From Otatea glauca (taxonomy: Eukaryota > Streptophyta > Magnoliopsida > Poales > Poaceae): 64,000 nt of DNA. The notes under the pieces were generated by a model. It was not told the DNA's origin and did not search any database. It saw only the letters and a program-made list of their open reading frames with translations. This document shows positions 34,635 through 45,639 of the stretch, one piece after another; position 1 is the first letter of the stretch; the number at the start of each line of letters is the position of its first letter. The position numbers and the translations under genes are program-made. The stretch lies in contig CM070727.1 of assembly GCA_036346275.1 (NCBI GenBank), positions 1,479,760 through 1,543,759 on the forward strand. The letters are read 5' to 3'.

Positions 34635-34649
34635 TCCAGAATTCTTAGA

Positions 34650-36632
34650 TGGCTCAACCATCCGATGCAATGAAACCTGAGAGGTTCGAAGGAGAGAATT
34701 TCTAGAGGTGGCAAACACGGGCTAAATTTTGGCTCATGTCGATGAACCTGTGGTGGGTGATAGCCCCCATGAGGCCCCTCACTGTTGAACAACAGCGTGA
34801 TTATGAGATGAGTGATGACACTTGTCTCGGCTGCCTGTTGTCTCTCCTCTCGGATCAATTGTGTGACATGTATATGCACCTCGCCAGTACTGCTGATCTA
34901 TGGGAGGCATTAGACATCAAATATGCGGTGTCGGATGCTGGATGTGAGCTTTATGTGAATGAGCAGTACCATGACTTCAGAATGGTGGATAGCTGTTCTG
35001 TAGTGGAACATGCTCATGAGCTCCAGCTCCTGGTGGGGGAAATCGGGCACTTTGATTGCGCTCTTCCAAATAAGTTTGTGGCCGGTAGCATAATTGCCAA
35101 GTTGCCTCCCTCGTGGGGGAACTTTGCTACAACCTTAAAGCATAGAAGGGAGATCATGACTGCTGAGGAATTGATCGCAACTCTTGATGTTGAGGAGAAG
35201 GCAAGAGCGAAGGATGCCCCTCATCCCTCACAGGAAGGCACCTCTAATGCCAATTTTGTGGATGGCAAATCTGGTGGGGCGAAGAACAAAAATAAAGGAA
35301 AAGCCAAACAAACAACTAGATTTAAAAATAAGAAGAGGAATAAGGAGGACCTTACTTGCTTTGTGTGCGGTGAGCCTGGCTATATGGCCAGAAAATACCG
35401 TAAGCGTAAGGGAAGAAATGACAGTCAGCAGGGGCAGAAATCTGCCAATGTTACTATTAGCGAGGCTGGAGGATCAGGGTATGTACCTGTTACTCTTCTA
35501 GCATTTCAATCCATCGATTGGTGGATCGACACAGGAGCTAATGTACATGTGTGTGCTGACTTCAGTTTGTTTTCCTCTTATCAGGCTGTCAGCTGTTCCT
35601 CCGCCTTGATGGGGAATGGATCGCGGGTTGTTGTGCACGGGATTGGTAGAGTGGATCTGAAGTTAACTTCAGGAAAAAGTCTATCATTGAAGAATGTGCA
35701 GCATGCTCCTGGAATAAATAGGAACCTTATCAGTGGTTCTCTTTTTTGTCGTGACAGCTATCGGCTAGTTTTTGAGTCAAATAAATTTATTATTTCGAAG
35801 TTTTGTTTATTTGTTGGCAAATGTTATGATTGCGGAGGCCTGTTCCGCCTTTCTGTTCTTGATGGTTGTAACCTTGTGAACACATTATCTTGTTTGGAGA
35901 ATAATGATGGAGATGTCACTGTTTGGCATTCTCGTTTATGTCATGTTAATTATGATATAATTGCTCGTTTGGTTAATCTAAATTTAATTCCAAGCTTTTC
36001 CATAGTTAGAAGATCTAAGTGTCAGACTTGTGTGCAATCTAAGCAACCTCGACAGCCTTTCAAGGTCATAGGGGAGAAAAGTCTAACACCTTTAGATTTA
36101 ATTCATTCTGATTTGTGTGAGATGAATAGAGTTTTAACTAAGGCAGGGTAAAGATACTTTATAATATTTATTGATGATGCTACTAGATATTACCAATTGT
36201 ATCTACTTAAAACGAAAGATGAGGCACTGTAGTACATTAAAATCTATAAAACAGAGGTTGAAAATCAACTAGAAAAGAAAATCAAATGTCTATGGTCAGA
36301 CAAAGGAGGAGAGTATATCTCTAATAAGCTTTCCTTGTACTGTGTGGAACATGGAATTATCTATGAGACGATGACTCCCTATTCACCTCAGTCAAATAGG
36401 GTGGCTGAGAAGAAAAACCGAACATTTACAAACTTGGTTAATGCCATGATGTACAATGTCGGTTTATCCATGCTATGGTGGGGGAAGACATCTTGACCGC
36501 ATGTTTCATCCTTAATAGAGTCCCTTATCAAAATGTGAGGTTACTCCATATGAGGTATGGAAAGGAAGAAAATATTCTCTTGGTTTCTTACGCGTATAGG
36601 GGTGCTTGGCGAAAGTTAATGTACCAGAATAG
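34650..36632 (+). pseudogene. Copia-C gag-protease-integrase, truncated
   Basis: Gag starts at the ATG 34650 (MAQPSDAMKPERFEGENF) and meets a TAG at once; the open frame resumes at 34736. Gag features are LPPSWGNFATTLKHRREIM and LDVEEKARAKD. The zinc knuckle is CFVCGEPGYMARKY, with two of the four ligands changed (GY and KY). The protease has WWIDTGANVHVCADFSLFSSY. The integrase zinc region has CQTCVQSKQPRQP and stops at 36151 after MNRVLTKAG. A decayed core continues to about 36632 (IDDATRYY, DKGGEYISNKL, PYSPQSNRVAEKKNRT, then a frameshift and TPYEVWKGR). Sequence homology ends there. Confidence 0.88.
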
Positions 36633-37715
36633 CAATAAATGAAAATATAAATTTTCATATGAATTCCAACCTAAAACAAAAAAATCCACCATAGTTACGA
36701 TAAATAAATACGCAGTTTTAGAATAAAAATTAAAGATGATTAGAGATTTGATTTGTATGAATTTCAAAGTAACATCCATAAATTACAAAAAAAATATAAT
36801 AATAGTTAGTTAATCCATCCAAGTTTATAGGCCGTATTTTCTCTTAACATAAAGACCAAGATGATATTAAAAATGACTAAAATCCTCATAATTATTACCT
36901 ATAAGCATTGTATTCAATGCATATATGTAGAGGATATAAAGTCAACCTCGATATTTATTAGGGGTATAGAGAGAAGTTTACATTAATTTTTTTATTAGAA
37001 TATGATATACAACTTATATTTATGAACAACACAATTAAAAAAATACGCACTATATTTTTTTGATAGAGTATTTGTTAAGTACAAGCTAAATTAACTAAAT
37101 CTAGAATAAAAAATAAACAACTTGATTTCCATACGAATTTAAAAATAAACCCTAAAAAAATTAGAATACAATAAAGGAAAATAGAAAATAGTTTTTTCTT
37201 CAAAGTCCAACCTAGAACCGAAAGAAAATCCACCAAAGTACAATCCAAAAATATTCAAATTAGGAATAAATCAAATGATGATTAGAGATTTGATTTGTAC
37301 GCGAATTTAGATGCTAAATTAAAAAAAAATCGTAATAAGATCTATAACCTATACTAATTATAAACTGCGAGAAATTTTTTTCACATTAACCGAGAAAAGG
37401 AAAAGATTTAGCACCCACTAACAGAACCAAGTTATAATAGTTATCACGTACAATGCAAATTAACAGCGCAAATGACTTTATCTAAAAAGCTGGCCTATAC
37501 GAATACTCGAGTTGCCGACTAGTAAGTCTAATGGGCATCTCACCTTTAATGAGCCAGATTAGATAGAATGTCTAAATTATTGGACCATCGAAAATGGGCT
37601 GATAGTTCGTTTTGAAAGAAAGAAAGAAAGAGATGGGTCAGAGACACCAAGTGGCAAATTCGAGAAGCACCATGGAAATAGGATACGTCATCTGTTAGCA
37701 AGGATGCCTTGAGTC
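36633..37715. other. AT-rich region without recognised genes
   Basis: About 1.1 kb of very AT-rich sequence. Around 36812 a short ATCCAAGTTTATAGGCC motif resembles MITE ends elsewhere in the window. The last 200 bp (about 37520-37715) match the block at about 43490-43850. Confidence 0.5.
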
Positions 37716-37725
37716 CTGAATCGGA

Positions 37726-38207
37726 GAATTTTTTTTCTCTTTAATATTTCTTTTTAATTATTTTTTCAAAACTAGACGTTAGGTTTTAGAAATTGTAAAA
37801 CTAAGCGTCGGTCGCCTGTATATGGGTCAATCGCTCCATATATGGGCGATATATCCCTCGGGTAACGGCCTAGCTAACTAGAGTAACGACAAGGCCACCT
37901 ATCGCTCCTTACACGGGCGATCGCCCCATGTAGAGGCGACGTGTGGCTTTTTAAGCGCAGCCAGAGCCTTATTCGTTCGAGCCAAGCGCAGAAAAATTAA
38001 CATTACAAAAAAAATTGCTATCGCCCCTGTATTGGACGATTTTTGCCCTGCCATTACTTTGGTTAACTGGGCTGTTAGCAGAGCCACATATCGCCCGTAT
38101 ATGGTCGCCCCATATACGGGCGACCGGCGCCTATTTTTGCAAATTCTGAACTCTAACTTCTAGTTTTGAAAAAAAGATTAAAAATAAATATTAAATAAAA
38201 AAAATTC
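37726..38207. mobile_element. MULE-like foldback MITE, 482 bp, with 10-bp TSD
   Basis: Imperfect inverted repeats of about 120 bp begin GAATTTTTTTT at both ends and contain TTCAAAACTAGA and GTCGCC(T/C)GTATATGG (37726-37850 against 38085-38207). A perfect 10-bp direct repeat CTGAATCGGA flanks the element (37716-37725 and 38208-38217), as expected for Mutator-like insertions (usually 9 bp, sometimes 10). The middle repeats CGCC(C)(C)TGTAT-GGGCGA palindromic motifs. No transposase. The related locus at about 43845-43865 lacks the insertion. Confidence 0.8.
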
Positions 38208-38217
38208 CTGAATCGGA

Positions 38218-38545
38218 TCACCAAAAGACTTGTTCTTGGGTGGCCTGCCCAATTTTGGGGCCGGGCCAGATGCTTGGTCGGACTTGGATCCAGATTTTCG
38301 GCCTGCAGGACCGGCCTAAGACCGGAAAAGGCCCGATGTCATTAATAATATTAATATTTTTATTCCGGAATACATATTAAATAATATTAATTTATTCATA
38401 AAATAATTAATTAATATTATTTTGTTCTGAAAATAGAAATTTCAGTCTTAGCCTATGTCAAGCCACGGCAGGCTCGTAAGAGACCGGGCTTTTCCGAGCC
38501 TAGCCCGGTCCAAGAGTTCAACAGGTCTTTTCACCGATCATACTA
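38218..38545. repeat. hAT-like GC/AT mosaic repeat, copy 1
   Basis: GGATCACCAAAAGACTTGTT, GGGCCAGATG, ATTAATAATATTAATATTTT and CAAGAGTTCAACAGGTCTT occur in this order. The same order occurs at 43850-44035 plus 45640-45790, where a MITE interrupts it. Confidence 0.7.
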
Positions 38546-38587
38546 CCTTTTCTAAAATTGAAAGGAATCCCGGTCTCCCAACTATTT

Positions 38588-39020
38588 GAGCCGGCTCGAC
38601 TCGCGGCTTAAGTTGGCTCAAGCCGAGCTAGAAAAAATTACGTTTAGATCCTTTTTCAGAAAAGAAATTATTACGTTTAAGTCCTTTTGATCATTTTTAA
38701 CGAAAAGTAGGACCCTAGATACCGGAAAAAAATTGTGGTTCCGTTTACATCGTTTTTACCTTTTTTGCGAAAAGGATCTTTCGTTTCAGCGAAATCGCAG
38801 ATCTTTCGTGAGAGGACCCTGAATAAATGAAAAAAAAAATGCAAATACGTTTATGTTCTTTCAACCATTCCGTCGAATAAATGCGAAAAAACATAATTAT
38901 GTTTGTATCCTTTCAATTGTTTCGCTTGTTTCCTCGATTTGCTCGCGTGGGGAGCGGCAGTCGCACGTTTTCTCGATTTGCTCGCGTAGGGAGCGGTGGT
39001 CGCGGCGTGGCACGCCACGG
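38588..39020 (+). repeat. dispersed 'GAGCC head / GGTCC body' repeat, copy 2
   Basis: Head GAGCCGGCTCGACTCG, body of AATTACGTTTAG(A/G)TCCTTTT motifs, then a tail with two units of about 46 bp containing TCGATTTGCTCGCGT(G/A)GGGAGCGG (38934-39000) and a GCGTGGCACGCCACGG palindrome. The tail matches, reversed, at 50830-50930. Confidence 0.75.
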
Positions 39021-39065
39021 TGACTCATCTAGTACCTCTATTATTTCTGGAAGAAATCTCGGCCT

Positions 39066-39430
39066 CTCAGCGATTTGAGCCGGCTCGAGTTGAGCCAAAA
39101 AAAATTACGTTTAGGTCTTTTTTCAGAAAAAAAAATTACGTTTAGGTTATTCTGGCCATTTTTTACGAAAAGGAGGACCCGGATAAATGCAAAAAAATGT
39201 AATTACGTTTAGATCATTTTTTCTTTTTTTACGAAAAAGGACATTTGGTTTATCAAATAAATGACAAAAAAGTATAATTACGTTTAGATCGTTTTTGCCG
39301 TTTTTTATGAAAAGGACCTTTCGTTTATATGAAATCGCGGATCCTTCGTGAGAGGACCCCAAATAGATGCGAAAAATTTTTTAGACACGTATAGAAACAA
39401 TGGCCGTGGCGTGGCATATGCCGCGCACAC
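39066..39430 (+). repeat. dispersed 'GAGCC head / GGTCC body' repeat, copy 3
   Basis: Head GAGCCGGCTCGAGTTGAGCC, body with the same AATTACGTTTAGGT words and GAAATCGCGGATCCTTCGTG (shared with copy 2), tail GTGGCGTGGCATATGCCGCG. It directly follows copy 2, so the two are arranged in tandem. Confidence 0.75.
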
Positions 39431-39507
39431 ATTCCTAGTGAAAGATAAGGATAGCAGTATCGCAAAAGCAACCTCCAATAGATTCCTCGTCACATTCTCT
39501 ATCTTTA

Positions 39508-40161
39508 GGGCATATACAATGGTTCATAGTCAGCTGTATATGAGAGATGACACCTAAGAATTTTGATGAGATGGATGAGAGAGAAGAAAAAAGAAAGAAA
39601 GAGGTCATCTGTAGAATTACAGACGGTCGATGCACTCTTGTATCGACAACGTTTGTCTGCGTTGTACGCATCTTCGTCTATTGCAAGTATGTTTCGCGAT
39701 CATCTGTGTCAAATCGATCCTAGGCTACCTACATCCCACCATGGGGAACTCATTCAGCGACCAAATCATGGCCAAGAACCAGCCAAAGCGGATCCCAGAA
39801 CGGACCCCAACCAACCAGCCGATCCAAACAATCGGCACATATGATTCTTGGATCTGGGAAGGGGTGGAAAAGGCGCGCATATCTGCGGCGTCGGCGAGGC
39901 GGCGGCTAGACTTATACTCCAGTTGAATTACACATTTTCTTTTGGGCCAGGTTGCGGCTAGCTCGCCGACCATGCCCAAACATAATAGACTACAAAGTTA
40001 TAATATTCTATTGATCACTATGTTTCTAAGTGTAATGTAAATGTAGGGATTTATGTAGACAACCTACAGATAACTTATTATAGGAACTGTCAATATTATT
40101 GTCTATAGATGACATGGCAAAGTATTATAGACAGCGGTTGCCTGTACCACTGTACATGACC
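39508..40161. mobile_element. Tourist-like MITE with GC-rich passenger
   Basis: Ends GGGCATATACAATGGT and, reversed, GGTCATGTACAGTGGT (13 of 16 match), flanked by TTA on both sides (39505-39507, 40162-40164). This is the PIF/Harbinger signature. The 654-bp length is longer than usual because a GC-rich segment (about 39715-39985) lies inside. That segment includes an ATG frame at 39741-39926 (MGNSFSDQIMAKNQP ... WIWEGVEKARI) of unknown identity. Confidence 0.7.
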
Positions 40162-40164
40162 TTA

Positions 40165-40640
40165 GGTACAGAGAGAACGCTGAAATCCCAACCCTTTCTC
40201 ATCGTGTTCCAGATCGGCTCGGAGGCAATAATCGCTCCCTGTGCTCTGGAGGCAGCGAGGCGCCACTCCGTCGGTCCGTGGAGCGCCGTCGACGAGGCGA
40301 CGCGCCGCTCCATCCCGCGCCGTCGAGGAGGTTGATCTCGACCATGTGGGGGTGGATCTCCAAGCGGTGGCGGCAGGGCGCACACTCCCAGCGGCGGTGG
40401 AGGCGTGACGGGAGGGTAGGACAGGAGGCGCTTTTCGAGGCAGGCGAGATAGAACTGCGGTGCAGGGACTTGGGCACCTCCTTCCTTCCTTGGCTCCTCA
40501 CGGTCGCTTCCCGTTGCCAGCCACCGAAGGTCGATGCTGGTCACGCGCTCACTGTTGGCCTCCGCCCTAAGACCAGCTGGTCTAGGCCTAGGCGTCCAGA
40601 GATGGCGTGGATGACGGGGGACTACCAACTCCGAAGACGC
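40165..40640. other. GC-rich region, unidentified
   Basis: Open frames on both strands (for example 40278-40730 + and 40125-40916 -), as expected of GC-rich sequence. No domain was recognised, so I do not call a gene. Confidence 0.35.
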
Positions 40641-40644
40641 AGCA

Positions 40645-41331
40645 GCTGTGGCTTGGCGGAGGGTAGCTCGGCGTGGATACCAAAATTTGGCGGGTATAGT
40701 CAAAATCGGCAAGATAAAGTCAACATATAGTAACCAACGGATGATTTGGAAGGATTTGAAGATATTTGGTAACGATACATATTTTAAGGAAAAGCTATCC
40801 GGATTAAGGCCGATACGGATCGTGCTTTGTAACGTGTTGTAAAAGGACACGATCGGCCGATGGATATAAAAGAAGGACAAGGGCGATCTGCAAAATAACA
40901 ATACAATCATACTCACAAATCTACATTATTATCTTTTTCCTGTCGAATAGGAGTAGTTCCTGTACTTTAGTCTTTTTGTAATTCGATCTTGATCATTAAA
41001 GTTGCGCATCGTCGATTGTTGATCTCCATCAATTACGCCTAGGTTCGATTTATTCTGATTTTGCTACGCATCGCCTTCTTCAGAATCGATCTACCTTTAT
41101 CCTCTGATTAGCCTTAATTGGCTAGTTAGACTTACTCTTTCTTATCTTTATTTAATCGGCTTTGAGTTGATTGAATCTAAGTCGATTGATCTTCACGACC
41201 GGCTTTGAGTGAATTTTATATTTTTACTTTGTTGATTACAGGTCAAATCAATTGGCACGCTCTGAACCAGGTGTTCGTTTAGTGTGCTGTTGTTAAAAAC
41301 CCTACTTCAAGTTTTTGACGTCAACAGTACC
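40645..41331 (+). repeat. possible solo LTR (gypsy-like)
   Basis: A segment with a TATA-like GGATATAAAAG (about 40862), a long pyrimidine-rich leader and an end TTTTTGACGTCAACAG, similar in style to grass gypsy LTRs. There is no second copy, primer site or TSD, so this is tentative. Confidence 0.3.
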
Positions 41332-42238
41332 ATAGGCCTGCAGCATCTGGGGCATGAAACATCTCTACTCCCCCGCAGGTGCGTCCTCAATCTTGCCATC
41401 TCCCACCACCTCCATCGCCATGAACAAGCACAACAATTATACTCATGGTGTTTGTAGAAATGCAGGTTTATAAAAGTAGCACAAATTCAGCTAGATCTTG
41501 GCCAAACAAAAGGTTATATTTGGTGAAATGCTGAAAAATTAAAATCTTGGAAAGGTTGTTTATGGGCATAAATTCACCATTGGGGGCGGCTAGAATAGTT
41601 GGGTATAATTTTCTCTCGACCTAACTCAGCTGGGAGAGCAATGTTGATATGAGAAATTGCTTGAATCAGCGGGAGAAACCCCTGCTGAAGCAGAACAGAA
41701 CACGCACTGTGAAGTTCTCATTTTATGAAAGAAGACATGGGAATTGAGCTTTTCGTTTAAAAAAAACATAGGAGTTGAACTGGAAGACTGTAACTATCAT
41801 AGAAGAAAAGCTACATTAGCTGAGGATCCATTTGTTCTATCAGTTTGCTTACAACAACTAGCTAATTGTAGGTGTCCTGAGTTTCACAGGTGTTGCAGTA
41901 ATAGATTCTAAGTGATCTTCAAAATATTCCTCGTAATTCCTTCCATTGGTGTTTCAACTCCCATATTTTTTTTAAACTATTCCTCGTAATAGATTCTAAG
42001 GGATCTTCAAAATATCTCAAAAATTCAGTTTTTCAACAAATTTTCATAAGAGATGACTTTCCTAAGGGTTATTGGACCAAATCCGGCCCTAAAAGTTTCA
42101 AAACCGGCAAAAAAACACGAAATTTGGTCGAGAAAAACCGAAATTTTGTGCTACCGTAGCAATTTCAATTTTTTTTAATTTTTTCCGACCGATATTTTAG
42201 ATTTCGAGGTGATCCGAAATTTGACGAGATTTGGAACC
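41332..42238. other. no recognised gene
   Basis: AT-rich, with a short duplicated phrase (ATTCCTCGTAAT near 41930 and 41980). Nothing else supportable. Confidence 0.4.
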
Positions 42239-42472
42239 CTGGAGTTCAACAGGTCTTATCACCAATAAAAGATATGGATAACAGCAGTATATTCATTTGG
42301 AAAGATTTGGTATAGACTAGCATATTTGGTATCCACAGTCCAAACTCGTTCGTGCCGGTGGTCCGAACTATCCGAAGGCTACAAAGGAACTTGAATTACC
42401 TTATGCGGTTGTGTCTGGTCGAGTCAACATTGTTTAGTTCCCTTTTTTTTCATTTGACGATTTCGAGTCTGT
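42239..42472 (+). repeat. duplicated block, copy 1 (second copy lies upstream of the pectinesterase)
   Basis: About 230 bp from GAGTTCAACAGGTCTTATCA through TTTGGTATCCACAGTCCAAA and TTCGAGTCTGTT match 45769-46003 with about 10-15% differences and the same orientation. Confidence 0.85.
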
Positions 42473-42779
42473 TTCCTTTTTGGGTTTCAAGCACATAAGA
42501 ACACAAAGAATCCGACGGTCTTTCCTCTCCTTAGTGATATGTCACGGTGATGTGTATGCTATGAACAACCTCTGTCTCTCCTTATGTATAGAACTAGACA
42601 CGTGGACGCGGCGTGCGCCACGTCGCAACACGACAGCCGTAATACGAAATCCGTATTTTTTTCCGGCGAAGAAAGCGATGCAAATGTATTTTTAAAAATC
42701 TCTGAAGCGAATCATATAATCTTCGCCTCCTGTAAACAAAAGACTAACATGTCTTTGCATGGTTGGAAAAAAAAGACTA

Positions 42780-43135
42780 ATATGTAAAAAAAAAGATAAA
42801 ACCGTAATTTTACAAAACCTGGGTCGCTTATCCCGCAAGAACCGAAATCTCGGGGGTCTTTTCGCCAAAAAAAGGACCTAAAATAGATAAAATTGACTAA
42901 CGTAAAAAGGGGTCTTTTGCAAAATTCGGGCTTTCTAAAAAAAGGGTTTTCCGTAAACAAAAAACAGATAAAAATAGAATAATACGTAATTTCTTAAAAG
43001 TTCAGGGACTGCCCCGACAAAATCCAGAAGTTTGAAGGGCCTCCTCACAAAATCCGGGGCTTCCTACAAAAAAAGGACTTTTATGTAATTTCAGAGATAT
43101 TCTAGGGTCTTTTCGCAAAAAATACACGCCACGCG
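42780..43135. repeat. fragment of the GGTCC-body repeat
   Basis: Degenerate body words (AAAAAAGGACCTAAAATAG, GGGGTCTTTTCGC, TACGTAATTTC) in mixed order and a CACGCCACGCGCGCG tail-like end. The GAGCC head is missing. Confidence 0.5.
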
Positions 43136-43192
43136 CGCGACAGGCGCGAGTTCAGCCGAACATTGGCGCCACGTGTCGACTGGGAAATTCAG

Positions 43193-43275
43193 AGGCGAGC
43201 GTGCTCGGGCGGGATCGAACGCGTGACCTCTCGCTCGCAACGCAAGCACGCTACCGCTGCCCTACCGCGCCGTTT
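43193..43275 (-). other. tRNA-like sequence (degenerate or SINE-derived)
   Basis: On the minus strand there is a box A-like TAGGGCAGCGGTAGCG and a box B-like GTTCGATCC at tRNA spacing, with a GCTT/GAGC stem around a 7-base loop between them. The T stem does not pair and U33 is missing, so it is unlikely to be a working tRNA. It may be a pol III-type SINE head or a tRNA pseudogene. Confidence 0.3.
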
Positions 43276-43479
43276 GAGTCTAAACGCCGCGATTAACTAC
43301 TTAAGCCTGGCAACTCGATTAATTAAGTGGGCGACGTGGCTCAACGGTTTTGCGCCCGTGACGCACGGCGCCCGTTTTCTGCTCGCGCGGCGGCGGCGGC
43401 GGAGTGCGCCACGAGGCGTCGAAGGCGACGTTGAGGCCCTGAGCGCACGAAAAATCTCCCAAGCTTAAATACGGTAGTA

Positions 43480-44035
43480 TATGGGACTAAATTAACTAGC
43501 GAGCCTAACGGGCATCTCACATTTAACGAACGGGCATCTCACATTTAAAGAGTCGGTTTAGATAAAATGTCTAAATTATCGGACCATCCAAAAAAGGGCC
43601 GATGTGCAACCAAAAAAACTACTCGCTTAGTCTTGACTTAGACATGTTAGAACATTGAGTAAATTTTACAAAACTACATATCTTTTGTGTAAAGTATCAG
43701 AAAACTACTGGTTTTAGTTTATATTTCACAAAATTACAGATTTTAGAAAAACTTGTATTTACAAAACTATATATTTTAGAATTAACTGTTTCTTATAACA
43801 GCTTTTACAGTGTGGGTCCGTATGACATCCTCATGCTCGAGTGAGTCCAGAATTGGATCACCAATAGACTTGTTAACGGTGGTCTGCCCGATTTTTTCTG
43901 GGCTCGGGTCCGGCCAGATGTCTGATTGGACTCGGGCCCAGATGTTTGGCCTATAGGCCCGGCCTGAAGACCGAAAGAAGCCCAATGTCATTAATAATAT
44001 TAATATTTTTATCCCATAATATGGATTAAATAATA
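43480..44035. repeat. hAT-like mosaic repeat, copy 2 (left part)
   Basis: Contains GGGCATCTCACATTTAA twice, TGTCTAAATTATCGGACCATC, GGATCACCAATAGACTTGTTAACGGTGG and GGGCCCAGATG, in the same order as 37520-38400. It continues after the MITE at 45640-45790. No MULE-like insert is present here, so it serves as a related empty site. Confidence 0.7.
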
Positions 44036-45621
44036 CTCCCTCCATTGGAATTTATAGGCTGTGTTTTGGTTCTAGACTTGTTAATTAAATAGGACACAGG
44101 GTTTTCAAAGCAAATTTGATGGCTTGTTTCCTCTACGGTCGTTATTTTCACCCTTGGTAAGCCCACATGCAGCTTGAAGTTCCAAAGCAAGCATGTTTTC
44201 GATTGCACCTCGCATACCTTTTCGTTTGAAATCGTTAAGAGAGAGTGCACCAGGGTTTGTAAAACCATTGAGAACCGCTCATTTTTCGCGAAAACTGATC
44301 GTTTCAAGCCGGTTCACAATTTCAAACCACTTGGTAAACTGTGGAGTTTAAATGCAAATTTAAAAAATTTGAAAAACTTCGCACAAAGTGTTAAATTTTT
44401 TTGAAATTTTTTGTGTGAGGTCATGAGGAAATGCTAATGATGTTATAAAATTTTCAAATGATTATCAGACATATGTATTTTTGAAAAATTCTGACAATTA
44501 TATTGTCACAATATATTCTCTTCAGTTTTTTAATTTCTATGGGCACAAAATTAAGTCTAATATTTTTTAAACTTTTTATGTGATGTTCTAACATAATTAT
44601 AATGTTGTTGTAAAATTTTCAGATGATGGTCAGATATGTGTATTTTTTAAGAATTCTGAAAGTGCTACTATCATTGTATATTCTTTTCTATTTTTGATTT
44701 TATATGGGAAATAAATGATGTCTAATATTTCTGAAAATTTTAGTACATGATCCTTTGGCACTAGTTATAGTTACATTAAAATTTCAGAATATAATAAATC
44801 CTCTAAATATTTATAAAAGTTTGACGGTGTCTTTATTCCTTTTCATCAATTGATGTTTTGGATTTTTTTTTTCAATTTTCCTTCTTGTGCTGTAAATCGA
44901 AAATCGCTCATAAATCAAAAAACATCTCAAAAATTGAAAAACCCCGCTCGAAAATCGGTCAAAATAGAAGAAAACCGATTGAAAATCAGTAAAACAGCTC
45001 GTTTTTTGTTTTTTTTTCTGCCATTCTTTGATCGCCGAGTTCAAAAAAATTTGAATTCAAACTTCTTCGGTTTCTACCGATTTTCGCTCGATTTTAACTA
45101 ATTTTCGAAAAAACTGTTTTTATCAAATTAAAAAACAGTTTTTGAATCCGTGGAGTGCACAAGTGCAAGTGCTGGTGTAAATCCATGCATGTGTGATGAT
45201 TTAATACTGCAAGCTCATGCATGCATTGACTCCTTGTCCACCATTTCATGCGTTAATCCATACTCCCTTTGTTCAGAAATATGTGGCCTATAGTTTGAAT
45301 GTTCTTGTTCAGAAATATAAGGTTTGCATGTAGATTTAATGAGGTTTTTTCTACTAAACCCTTATTTATTTTCTCTCAACTACATGCATTTATTCATTAC
45401 CACCACACATAAACTATTATATCTCATCTTCCAACACAATTAAGTGGAGGTATCTAAGTTATTTTTACTCATACCTTTTTTAATTTTACTTTAATCTTAA
45501 TCCTTGTACAAAATCAAAATATGTCTGATATTTCTGAACGGAGGGAGTAGTAGTGATTTCACATGTGCCATTGGTCTATGAGCCAAACCAAAATGCGCCT
45601 TATAAATTCCAGCAGAGGTAG
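44036..45621. mobile_element. 1.6-kb Stowaway-like element with nested MITE
   Basis: Ends CTCCCTCCATTGGAATTTATAGG and, reversed, CTACCTCTGCTGGAATTTATAAGG, with TA on both sides (44034-44035, 45622-45623). It splits the mosaic repeat block in two. No transposase frame was recognised. The interior has AT-rich inverted stretches (for example ACTGTTTTTATCAAATTAAAAAACAGT at about 45113-45140). A second MITE lies inside at 45263-45547. Confidence 0.7.
45263..45547. mobile_element. Stowaway-type MITE, 285 bp, nested
   Basis: Ends CTCCCTTTGTTCAGAAATAT and, reversed, CTCCCTCCGTTCAGAAATAT, with flanking TA (45261-45262, 45548-45549). The interior is closely related to the MITE at 48471-48754. Confidence 0.88.
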
Positions 45622-45639
45622 TAGTATTTTATTAAAAAG

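Larger units (their letters stand above)
32656..36632 (+). mobile_element. rearranged Ty1/copia element (Copia-C): partial LTR, RNase H end, full LTR, gag-protease-integrase
   Basis: From left to right: the first 215 bp or so of an LTR (32656-32870); a deleted interior reduced to the RNase H end and 3' non-coding part (32871-33571) with the purine tract GGTGGGGAT; a full LTR (33572-34634, TGTTGGAATTAATT ... TTTTCCAACA); then the 5' half of the same kind of element (34635-36632) cut off inside integrase. No RT follows. The order LTR-interior-LTR-interior is what remains of a tandem or recombined pair. Gag resembles Copia-B gag. Confidence 0.85.

Noticed and set aside
40125..40916. 263-codon minus ORF
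   Set aside because: Spans a MITE end, a GC-rich patch and an AT-rich LTR-like tail; no domain and mixed composition.
43193..43275. Functional tRNA gene
   Set aside because: The T stem cannot pair, U33 is missing and the acceptor stem is not found; at best a tRNA-derived fragment.
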